Part shown: piece by piece, positions 1 to 5,166 of the stretch
How the letters are laid out: every line of letters begins with the position of its first letter
Position numbering within the stretch: the first letter of the stretch is position 1
NCBI GenBank assembly: GCA_014379395.1
Contig: JACMLV010000354.1
Span: forward strand, 1-5,470
Source: Burkholderiaceae bacterium
GTDB lineage: Bacteria > Pseudomonadota > Gammaproteobacteria > Burkholderiales > Burkholderiaceae_D
DNA length: 5,470 nucleotides
Reading direction: 5' to 3'
Notes under the pieces: model-generated
Seen by the model: the letters and a program-made list of their open reading frames with translations, nothing else
Told to the model about the DNA's origin: nothing
The model's database searches: none
Program-made: the position numbers and the translations under genes

Positions 1-498
1 GCGCTCCAGCGCGCATTGCAGCGCCGGCTCGACCGCCGCGCGCACCGGCGCGCGCAGGCTGCCGCCGTAGTCTTCCAGTTCCTCCGGCTGGCAGCCGATC
101 AGGACGACCTGCTCCGGATAGCTCTCGGTGAGCTGGGCCAGCGCCAGCACTTCCTGGAAGCCGGTCTGGTGCAGGCTCATTTTTTTCGCGCCGAGGTACT
201 TCGGCACGTCCTCGTTCTCGATCACCCGCATCGTGCCCGGCTCGAGGCCGTAGTCGATGGCGTCGAAGATGATCAGGCGGTCGGCGCCCTGCACGTGGTG
301 CACCAGGTACAGGCCTTGGGTGCCGCCGTCCATCAGCTGGACGTTGGGCGCGAACTCGTAGCGCCGTTGCAGCAGTTCGATGCAGCGGATGCCGAAGCCT
401 TCGTCGGCCCACAGCACGTTGCCGATGCCCAGCACGAGGATCGCGGGCGCGCTGTTACGGGAGGGGTTACAGGCGTTTTCAGCCGGAATGGGGCTCAT
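1..498 (-). CDS. hyaD: HyaD/HupD-type hydrogenase maturation endopeptidase (3' end beyond window)
   Basis: Cytoplasmic protease that removes the C-terminal tail of the hydrogenase large subunit once nickel is in place. I translated it by hand from the ATG at 498: 166 codons stay open to the left edge, so the C-terminus is missing, probably by a short piece since family members are about 160-210 residues. The N-terminal motif GIGNVLWADEGFG (24-36) is the family hallmark. The three nickel-sensing residues of E. coli HybD (Glu16, Asp62, His93) align at a constant offset of 17 with Glu33 (ADEG), Asp79 (LIIFDAI) and His110 (MSLHQTG). The offset reflects an extra N-terminal extension of about 17 residues. 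The start lies 23 nt after the HigA-like gene and has no strong Shine-Dalgarno sequence, so a slightly later start or coupled translation is possible. Its expected substrate is HyaB in this operon. The family call is firm. Confidence 0.95.
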   Translation of the reverse strand, partial: MSPIPAENACNPSRNSAPAILVLGIGNVLWADEGFGIRCIELLQRRYEFAPNVQLMDGGTQGLYLVHHVQGADRLIIFDAIDYGLEPGTMRVIENEDVPKYLGAKKMSLHQTGFQEVLALAQLTESYPEQVVLIGCQPEELEDYGGSLRAPVRAAVEPALQCALER

Positions 499-521
499 GG
501 GTGGTCAATCTCGCGAAACGG

Positions 522-875
522 TTAGCGGGAGGAAGTAGAAGCGGCGGCGCGCAGGCGCTGCCAGGCGTGGAAGCTGTCCCACGCGGTTTGCAGCGCCAGC
601 CAGAAGGCGACGTCGGCGCGGAACGCCAGCGCGCAGCGGATCGCGGTGTCGGGCGTCATGCTGCGCTTGCCTTGCAGGATTTCGTTGAGGCGGCGGCGCG
701 AGATGCCGAGCAGGCCGGCGGTCTCGGTCTGGCTCATGCCGAGCGGCGCCAGGTAGTGCTTTTGCAGGAAGCGGCCCGGATGCAGCGGCGCGCGCGCCGG
801 CACGCCGCGCGGACGCGCCAGCGGCTGCTGGCGGGTACGGCGAACGAGCATGGCGGCGGGCTGCGGCATCGGCAT
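522..875 (-). CDS. HigA-like XRE-family helix-turn-helix protein (orphan antitoxin-type regulator)
   Basis: Protein of 117 residues from the ATG at 875, ending in TAA. Residues 32-46 (HPGRFLQKHYLAPLG) match the usual opening of HigA/VapI-type antidotes (HPGEIL..EFL.PLG). Residues 48-70 form the helix-turn-helix (SQTETAGLLGISRRRLNEIL then GKR). Residues 74-100 (TPDTAIRCALAF through FWLALQTAWD) match the conserved antitoxin C-terminal segment. The first 30 residues are an Arg/Pro/Ala-rich extension. HigA proteins normally bind their own promoter and neutralise an adjacent HigB RNase. No HigB gene is visible: hyaC ends 3 nt before the start and hyaD begins 23 nt after the stop, so the gene is embedded in the hydrogenase operon and presumably co-transcribed. 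A regulatory role in hydrogenase expression is inference only. It could also be an inert remnant of a toxin-antitoxin pair, although the intact frame and good ribosome binding site argue for use. Confidence 0.88.
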   Translation of the reverse strand: MPMPQPAAMLVRRTRQQPLARPRGVPARAPLHPGRFLQKHYLAPLGMSQTETAGLLGISRRRLNEILQGKRSMTPDTAIRCALAFRADVAFWLALQTAWDSFHAWQRLRAAASTSSR

Positions 876-878
876 CAA

Positions 879-1604
879 TCAGTCCTTGAAGGTGCGGTAG
901 CCGGAGATCATGGTGCTGACCACGCTCTGGCGGCCCATGATGTCTTCGCGGATGGCGGCGTAGACGTGCAGGATGATGAACACGATCAGCGCCCACATGC
1001 CGAGGTGGTGCCAGGTGTGCACGTCCTGCGACTGGCCCATCGCCGGAATCACCCAGCCGAACAGCGTGTCGGCCCAGGAGCCGCGCTGCAAGCCCTCGCC
1101 GTACAACGCGAAGCCGCTGAAGATCATGAACACGCTCACCGTCAGGAACACGAAGAACATCGCGAAGCGCGCCATCGGGTTGTGGCCGACGTAGCGGTTC
1201 GGGCGGTCGGTCAGGAAGGCGTACCACTTGAACATGGCCAGCATGTCGTCCCAGTAGGCGCGGGTGAACAAGGGCACCGAGAACAGCTCGCGCGCGTGGT
1301 GGTTGCCAACCGTGGCCCAGTAGATCCGGCCCAGCAGGCCAATCGCGAACAGGTAGGCGGCGGCGAAGTGGGCGAAGCGGATGTAGCCCATCACGAAATG
1401 GTCGCTGGCCTCGCCCGGCATGGTCGGCAGCGGGCTGCCGATGAAATAGCCGGTCACGGCCAGCACGGTGATGGCCAGCGCGTTGATCCAGTGCCACAGG
1501 CGCACCGGCGCCTCGTACACGTACACCGACTTGATCAGCTCACCGCGCATGACTTCCTTGTCATCCTGGGCGACCGGATCGGCCAGTACTTTTAACTGCG
1601 ACAT
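879..1604 (-). CDS. hyaC: Ni/Fe-hydrogenase b-type cytochrome subunit (HyaC/HupC/HoxZ)
   Basis: Integral-membrane di-haem cytochrome b that anchors the periplasmic HyaAB dimer and passes H2-derived electrons to quinone. The protein has 241 residues from the ATG at 1604, the normal family length. An N-terminal cytoplasmic stretch with VYVYEAPVRLWHW (27-39) leads into four hydrophobic segments at about 38-56, 73-96, 146-168 and 199-218. Candidate axial haem histidines are His38 (RLWHW), His79 (IRFAHF), His199 or His200 (HTWHHLGMW) and His213 (ILHVYAAIRED). The ending REDIMGRQSVVSTMISGYRTF is characteristic of the family. An in-frame start at 1619 (MEEDKM...) and one at 1679 are open, but the strong GGAGGAGGA lies just before 1604 and supports the shorter form. 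It follows hyaB after an 80-nt spacer with two hairpins, and is almost fused to the HigA-like gene downstream. Confidence 0.97.
   Translation of the reverse strand: MSQLKVLADPVAQDDKEVMRGELIKSVYVYEAPVRLWHWINALAITVLAVTGYFIGSPLPTMPGEASDHFVMGYIRFAHFAAAYLFAIGLLGRIYWATVGNHHARELFSVPLFTRAYWDDMLAMFKWYAFLTDRPNRYVGHNPMARFAMFFVFLTVSVFMIFSGFALYGEGLQRGSWADTLFGWVIPAMGQSQDVHTWHHLGMWALIVFIILHVYAAIREDIMGRQSVVSTMISGYRTFKD
883..887 (-). promoter_or_regulatory. Ribosome binding site for the HigA-like gene, inside the end of hyaC
   Basis: AAGGA on the minus strand lies 7 nt before the ATG at 875 and within the last codons of hyaC. This favours the ATG over the adjacent in-frame TTG at 878, which would sit only 4 nt from the motif and abut the hyaC stop. 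The arrangement TGA-TTG-ATG suggests translational coupling to hyaC. Confidence 0.6.
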
Positions 1605-1608
1605 CTTG

Positions 1609-1617
1609 TCCTCCTCC
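1609..1617 (-). promoter_or_regulatory. Strong Shine-Dalgarno sequence of hyaC
   Basis: GGAGGAGGA on the minus strand ends 4 nt before the ATG at 1604. It decides the start: the upstream in-frame ATG at 1619 overlaps this motif and the frame from 1679 would read through the hairpin repeats. It is the strongest ribosome binding site in the operon, which fits a gene placed behind structured RNA. Confidence 0.75.
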
Positions 1618-1623
1618 ATATTG

Positions 1624-1682
1624 AGGCCCGCGCGAGGCGGGCCGCGGCGCTTAAGGCCCGCGCCAGGCGGGCCGCGCACTTA
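1624..1682 (-). repeat. Tandem pair of near-identical GC-rich hairpins between hyaB and hyaC
   Basis: Two direct repeats of 30 and 29 bases, each ending in TTA(A), fill most of the spacer. Each contains a perfect 7-bp stem, GGCCCGC against GCGGGCC, with a 5-nt loop: 1625-1643 (loop gcgag) and 1655-1673 (loop gccag). They begin a few bases after the hyaB stop and end a few bases before the hyaC ribosome binding site. No T-run follows either stem, so they do not look like ordinary intrinsic terminators. They resemble REP-like intercistronic palindromes, which in other bacteria protect upstream mRNA from 3' exonucleases or attenuate transcription. Such a role here is inferred. Confidence 0.85.
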
Positions 1683-1684
1683 AC

Positions 1685-3547
1685 TCAGCGCACCTTGACC
1701 GATGTGAGTTCCTGGCCGTCCGGGCTCATCACGTGGGTCGAGCAGGCCAGGCATGGATCGAACGAGTGCAGCGTGCGCAGGATCTCGAGCGGCTGCTCGG
1801 CCTTCGCCATCGGGGTGCCGATCAGGGCCGCCTCGAAGGCGCCGATCTGGCCCTTGGTGTCGCGCGGGCTGCCGTTCCAGGTGGTCGGCACGACGCACTG
1901 GTAGTTCTCGATCTTGCCGTCCTTGATCTTGATCCAGTGGCCGAGCGAGCCGCGCGGCGCGGCCGAGATGCCGACGCCCTTGGCCTCCTTCGGCCAGGTG
2001 CTCGGGTCCCACTTCTCGACGTTGGCGGTGGCGGTGTCGCCGGCCTTGATGTTGGCGATCAGCTCGTTGTAATCGTCGAGCATCATCTCGGCGCAGTACT
2101 GCCCCTCCAGCGCGCGCGCCAGGGTGCGGCCGATGGTGGTCGGCAGCAGCTGCTTGGCGGTGTACGCGGTTTCCTTCAGGCCGAGCAGCTTGGGCACCTC
2201 GACGTTGACCATGCGCGCGGCCGAATCGACCTGCTCTTTCATATAGGCCGCGCCGCTGTTGTTCGGGTTCTTCAACGCGTGCGCGTAGCCGAGGATGTAG
2301 CGCGACAGCGGGCCGACCTCCATCGCGTGGCCGCGCCAGCGCGGCGCCTTGATCCACGAGTACTTCGCGTCCTCGTCGATGCGCTCGATGTTGGTGCGGC
2401 TGCCCTTGGTCTTCGGCCCGAGCTCGTAGTTGGCCTCGGTCACGCCATCCCACGGATGCAGGCCCTTGGCCTCGTCGGCGTACTTGTACCAGGAGTGGCT
2501 GACGAATTCCTGGATCTGCTCCGGGTCGCGCGGATCGACCGGGAAGATCTCGTCCCAGTTGCCGTTCAGGATCGCGCCGCCCGGCATCTGGTCGGTGCTG
2601 GCGTCGTAGTTGACCTTCGAGTGGGTGCCGAAGTCGAACACATTGGTCGCCGCCAGGCCGCCGCCGTACAGCCAGCCGGCGTCCTTGTAGATGGTGCCGA
2701 TGGCCAGCACGTCCGGGATATAGACGTTCTTGACGAAGGCGATCGCCTCCTCGATGCGGGCGCGCACGAAGTTCAGGCGCTCCATGTTGAGCGGCGCGCC
2801 GGCGGCGCCGTTGCCGTCCATGTTGATCGCGCACGGCATGCCGCCGACCAGGTAGTTCGGGTGCGGGTTCTTGCCGCCGAAGATGGTGTGGATCTTGACC
2901 CACTCTTTTTGCAGGTCGAGCGCTTCGAGGTAATGGGTGACCGCCATCAGATTGGCCTCGGGCGGCAGCTTGTAGGCCGGGTTGCCCCAGTAGCCGTTCA
3001 TGAACGGGCCGAGCTGACCGCTCTCGACGAATTTCTTCAGGCGGCTCTGGACGTCGCGGAAGTAACCGGGCGACGACAGCGCGTGCGCCGGCGAGACCAT
3101 CTGCTGCAATTCCGAGGTGCGCTTCGGATCGGCCTTCAACGCCGAGACCACGTCGACCCAGTCGAGCGCGTGCAGGTGGTAGAAGTGCACCACGTGATCC
3201 TGCACCGTCAGCGTCTTGGCCATCAGTTCGCGGATCAGATAGGCGTTCTTCGGAATCTTGATGCCGAGCGCATCCTCCACCGCGCGCACCGAGGTCAAGG
3301 CGTGCACGCCGGTGCAGACGCCGCAGATGCGCTCGACGAAGGCCCAGGCGTCGCGCGGATCGCGGCCCTTCAGGATCACCTCCAGGCCGCGCCACATGGT
3401 GCCGGTCGAGACCGCGTTCTGGATCACGTTGTTGGCGTCGAGGTTGACCTCGCAGCGCATATGGCCCTCGATCCGGGTGACCGGATCGACCACGATGCGG
3501 CGGCCGGAGTCGTTCAGTTTGAAGCCCTGTGTTTCGTATGTAGACAT
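1685..3547 (-). CDS. hyaB: Uptake [NiFe]-hydrogenase large subunit (HyaB/HupL/HoxG)
   Basis: Catalytic subunit that holds the Ni-Fe(CN)2CO centre and splits H2 on the periplasmic side of the membrane; it has no signal peptide and travels with HyaA. The protein has 620 residues, normal for group 1. The N-terminal motif is RICGVCTGVH with Cys75 and Cys78. The C-terminal motif is DPCLACSTH with Cys599 and Cys602. These four cysteines bind the metal centre. Arg532 in APRGSLGHW corresponds to the catalytic arginine Arg509 of E. coli Hyd-1; the same offset of 23 fits Cys599/Cys576. After His605 come 15 residues (VMSPDGQELTSVKVR), the tail cut by HyaD during maturation. The opening RIVVDPVTRIEGH is also typical. 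The ATG at 3547 follows hyaA by 25 nt, with only a weak purine-rich GAGAG upstream, suggesting coupled translation. Confidence 0.99.
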   Translation of the reverse strand: MSTYETQGFKLNDSGRRIVVDPVTRIEGHMRCEVNLDANNVIQNAVSTGTMWRGLEVILKGRDPRDAWAFVERICGVCTGVHALTSVRAVEDALGIKIPKNAYLIRELMAKTLTVQDHVVHFYHLHALDWVDVVSALKADPKRTSELQQMVSPAHALSSPGYFRDVQSRLKKFVESGQLGPFMNGYWGNPAYKLPPEANLMAVTHYLEALDLQKEWVKIHTIFGGKNPHPNYLVGGMPCAINMDGNGAAGAPLNMERLNFVRARIEEAIAFVKNVYIPDVLAIGTIYKDAGWLYGGGLAATNVFDFGTHSKVNYDASTDQMPGGAILNGNWDEIFPVDPRDPEQIQEFVSHSWYKYADEAKGLHPWDGVTEANYELGPKTKGSRTNIERIDEDAKYSWIKAPRWRGHAMEVGPLSRYILGYAHALKNPNNSGAAYMKEQVDSAARMVNVEVPKLLGLKETAYTAKQLLPTTIGRTLARALEGQYCAEMMLDDYNELIANIKAGDTATANVEKWDPSTWPKEAKGVGISAAPRGSLGHWIKIKDGKIENYQCVVPTTWNGSPRDTKGQIGAFEAALIGTPMAKAEQPLEILRTLHSFDPCLACSTHVMSPDGQELTSVKVR

Positions 3548-3572
3548 GTCGTGTTCTCTCTAGCCGTGCCGG

Positions 3573-4649
3573 TTATTGTTCGTTGACGCCATGCTTGTGG
3601 CTGGCGCGCTTGATCGCCGACACCGCCGCGTGCGCCGTCACCGCCGCGCCCACCACCGCCGCCGCCGTCGCGCCGACCTTGTCGGCGTTGGCCTCGACGC
3701 CGAACTGGTGGATGTCGGTCAGGCGGTTGTAGAACGAACCCTTGTCCCAGAAGCCATCCTCGGAGCAGCCGATGCAGCCGTGGCCGGACTTGATCGGGAA
3801 ACTGGTGCCGCCGTTCCAGCCGGTGGTCGAGCAGGCGTTGTAGGTGGTCGGGCCCTTGCAGCCGACCTTGTAGAGGCAATAGCCCTTGCGCGCCGACTCG
3901 TCGTCCCACGCCTCGACGAACTGGCCGGCGTCGAAATGCGGCCGGCGGTAGCACTTGTCATGGATGCGCTGGCTGTAGAACATCTTCGGGCGGCCCTGGC
4001 GGTCCAGCTCCGGGATCTTGTCGAAGGTGAGCATGTAGGTGATCACGCCGGTCATCACCTCGGCGATCGGCGGGCAGCCCGGCACCTTGATGATCGGCTT
4101 GTCGGTGATGACCTGGTGCACCGGCACGGCGCGGGTCGGATTCGGCTTGGCCGCCTGCACGCAACCCCACGAGGCGCACGAGCCCCACGAGATGACGGCC
4201 TTGGCGTCCTTGGCGACGTGGCGCAGCTGGTCGACGAAGGGCTTGCCGCCGATGATGCAGCTCATGCCGTCCTGGTTCAGCGGCGGATTGCCCTCGACGG
4301 CGAGGATGTAGTTGCCCTTGTACTTGGTCATGATCTCGGCGAGGATCGCCTCGGCGTCGTGGCCGGCGGAGGCCATCAAGGTGTCGTCGTAGTCGAGCGA
4401 AATCATCGACAGCACCACGTCCTTGGCCAGCGGATGGGCGGCGCGGATGAACGATTCGGAGCAGCAGGTGCATTCCAGGCCGTGCAGCCACAGCACCGGG
4501 GTGCGCGGCTTGGTTTCCATCGCGTGCGCGATCTTCGGCACCATCGCCGGACTGAGCCCGAGCGAGGCCGCCGTCAGCGAGCAATACTTGATGAAGCTGC
4601 GGCGCGAAATGCCCTGGCGCCGCATCACGTCATAGAACGTCTCTATCAT
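3573..4649 (-). CDS. hyaA: Uptake [NiFe]-hydrogenase small subunit, oxygen-tolerant type (HyaA/HupS/HoxK)
   Basis: Electron-transfer subunit carrying three Fe-S clusters that link HyaB to cytochrome HyaC. The protein has 358 residues. The twin-arginine signal is SRRSFIKYCS (15-24), with cleavage likely after AHA at residue 43. The proximal cluster region is LECTCCSESF (Cys60, 62, 63), then GSCASWGC (Cys158, Cys163) and PGCPP (Cys192). The positions match Cys17, 19, 20, 115, 120 and 149 of E. coli Hyd-1 at an offset of 43. Cys62 and Cys163 are the two supernumerary cysteines that define the [4Fe-3S] cluster of oxygen-tolerant enzymes. The distal cluster has His230, Cys233, Cys258 and Cys264; the medial one has Cys273, Cys292 and Cys295. 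Residues about 325-347 form an Ala/Val-rich tail helix, with His340 inside it, that anchors the protein in the membrane. The ATG at 4649 has GGGGAAG about 9 nt upstream. It is the first gene of the operon. Confidence 0.99.
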   Translation of the reverse strand: MIETFYDVMRRQGISRRSFIKYCSLTAASLGLSPAMVPKIAHAMETKPRTPVLWLHGLECTCCSESFIRAAHPLAKDVVLSMISLDYDDTLMASAGHDAEAILAEIMTKYKGNYILAVEGNPPLNQDGMSCIIGGKPFVDQLRHVAKDAKAVISWGSCASWGCVQAAKPNPTRAVPVHQVITDKPIIKVPGCPPIAEVMTGVITYMLTFDKIPELDRQGRPKMFYSQRIHDKCYRRPHFDAGQFVEAWDDESARKGYCLYKVGCKGPTTYNACSTTGWNGGTSFPIKSGHGCIGCSEDGFWDKGSFYNRLTDIHQFGVEANADKVGATAAAVVGAAVTAHAAVSAIKRASHKHGVNEQ

Positions 4650-4752
4650 TTTAGAAATCTTCCCCGGTCTCTACCGTCTCGTTGTTGTATCCACTTTGGC
4701 CGCCGGCGCGCGCAGTTGCCGCGCACAAGTCCGCCAAGACGCAAGAGCTTTC

Positions 4753-4767
4753 GCAACTTCCGTGCCA
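4753..4767 (-). promoter_or_regulatory. Sigma-54 (RpoN) -24/-12 promoter for the hydrogenase operon
   Basis: The minus strand reads TTGGCACGGAAGTTGCG across 4768-4752. This matches the RpoN consensus TGGCAC-N5-TTGC, with the invariant GG (4766-4765) and GC (4754-4753) separated by exactly 10 bases. Transcription would begin near 4741, giving a hyaA leader of about 92 nt. Sigma-54 control of hydrogenase structural genes by NtrC-family activators is known for Cupriavidus necator (HoxA) and for rhizobial hup promoters. No activator gene is in the window. Confidence 0.85.
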
Positions 4768-4817
4768 AAACGAAAACAGCACTGCGGACTGGGACATCTC
4801 AATAGCCCGGAGCGGCA

Positions 4818-4908
4818 GTTCGTAGGGTGGGCGGGGCCGCCGAGGTACCGCTGTGCCCACGCGGACGCACGCATCGCGTTGGCACAAAAACCTTCCCGCC
4901 CCTACGAA
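4818..4908. repeat. Imperfect inverted-repeat element (copy 1) between promoter and AT-rich site
   Basis: Left arm 4818-4832 (GTTCGTAGGGTGGGC) and right arm ending CCCCTACGAA at 4908 face each other, so the whole stretch can fold as a long imperfect hairpin. The inner part has GTGCCCACGCGGA at 4853-4865. The right half (4875-4908) aligns without gaps to 4994-5027 with 27 of 34 bases identical. It looks like a short dispersed, non-coding repeat of the REP/MITE kind; the family name is not known to me. Confidence 0.7.
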
Positions 4909-4919
4909 AGGAGGAATTC

Positions 4920-4937
4920 TGTAAGCAATTGATTACA
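4920..4937. promoter_or_regulatory. 18-bp palindrome overlapping an IHF consensus match (candidate enhancer site)
   Basis: TGTAAGCAATTGATTACA is a near-perfect palindrome: TGTAA and TTACA arms around a CAATTG core, 16 of 18 positions symmetric. Within it, 4922-4934 (TAAGCAATTGATT) matches the reverse form of the IHF consensus, YAANNNNTTGATW, at every defined position. It lies in the only AT-rich patch of the window, about 155 bp upstream of the -24 element, a normal distance for the binding site of a sigma-54 activator. Whether an activator, IHF or another factor binds cannot be decided from sequence. Confidence 0.5.
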
Positions 4938-4991
4938 TTGATTTTATTTTCACGCCCCAGGCGCTGCGGCGCTCCGCATCCGGCGCAGGTA

Positions 4992-5028
4992 TCCGCGTGG
5001 GCACAAAAGCGGTGCCCACCCTACGAAC
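4992..5028. repeat. Second, inverted copy of the GTTCGTAGGGTGGGC repeat with internal hairpin
   Basis: Positions 5014-5028 are the exact reverse complement of 4818-4832 (15 of 15), and 4992-5004 the exact reverse complement of 4853-4865 (13 of 13). Inside it, GTGGGCAC (4997-5004) pairs perfectly with GTGCCCAC (5012-5019) across a 7-nt loop. The two copies are oppositely oriented and bracket 211 bases that include the AT-rich palindrome. Confidence 0.8.
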
Positions 5029-5087
5029 GGCCACCCAAGGAGCGGCACCAAGATCTTGACCTGGGACAAATTTGCAGAATCGGGAAG

Positions 5088-5119
5088 GCACCACTGCGAA
5101 GCCAGCTTTGCAGTGGTGC
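5088..5119. terminator. Strong stem-loop behind the transporter gene, possible terminator
   Basis: GCACCACTGC (5088-5097) pairs perfectly with GCAGTGGTGC (5110-5119). The stem can extend through G-U, A-U, A-U and G-C pairs to a 4-nt loop, about 14 pairs in total. It sits roughly 50 bases after the transporter stop, so it may end or stabilise that transcript. There is no clean T-run on either side, so a classical rho-independent terminator is not proven. It could instead be an operator or another dispersed palindrome. Confidence 0.5.
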
Positions 5120-5166
5120 GACCAAAGTGGAAGCGGCGTGACCAGCGCGCCGCTGCGGGAGGAGGA

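Larger units (their letters stand above)
4650..5166. other. 517-base gene-free regulatory and repeat region upstream of hyaA
   Basis: No convincing gene is present on either strand; the short open frames have no family resemblance and cross repeats and the promoter. From the hyaA side it contains a leader of about 92 nt, a sigma-54 promoter, a GC-rich imperfect palindrome (4818-4908), an AT-rich stretch of about 40 bases with a palindrome and IHF match (4915-4953), a second repeat copy with a hairpin (4992-5028), a strong stem-loop (5088-5119) and a smaller stem of 7 bp (5132-5138 with 5148-5154) just behind the upstream transporter gene. Confidence 0.8.

Noticed and set aside
16..525. Plus-strand frame of 169 codons at the left edge
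   Set aside because: It lies opposite the hand-translated hyaD, whose conserved Glu33, Asp79 and His110 prove the minus strand is coding.
501..1595. Long plus-strand frame opposite hyaC and the HigA-like gene
   Set aside because: Same antisense effect; His/Arg/Ala-rich with no family resemblance.
879..1679. Longer hyaC with start at 1679
   Set aside because: The extra 25 residues are encoded by the hairpin repeats; the strong Shine-Dalgarno sequence is placed for the ATG at 1604.
1733..3586. 617-codon plus-strand open frame opposite hyaB
   Set aside because: It is the antisense of a high-GC coding gene, has Arg/Val/Leu/Ala-rich composition without any domain, and hyaB on the other strand is unmistakable.
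3576..4805. 409-codon plus-strand open frame opposite hyaA
   Set aside because: Shadow of hyaA codon usage; it runs on through the sigma-54 promoter and shows no recognisable motif.
4651..4887. 78-codon minus-strand frame between the repeat and hyaA
   Set aside because: It crosses the repeat element, the sigma-54 promoter and the leader, ends right at hyaA, has no suitable ribosome binding site and resembles nothing known.
4907..4919. AAAGGAGGAATTC on the plus strand, looking like a strong ribosome binding site
   Set aside because: Only a CTG followed at once by TAA lies at the right distance, and the next TTG opens a frame without protein character; probably chance at the repeat edge.
4929..4944. 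Possible FNR/ANR site from two TTGAT half-sites
   Set aside because: The half-sites are direct repeats 10 bases apart and not TTGAT-N4-ATCAA, so they do not form the FNR palindrome.
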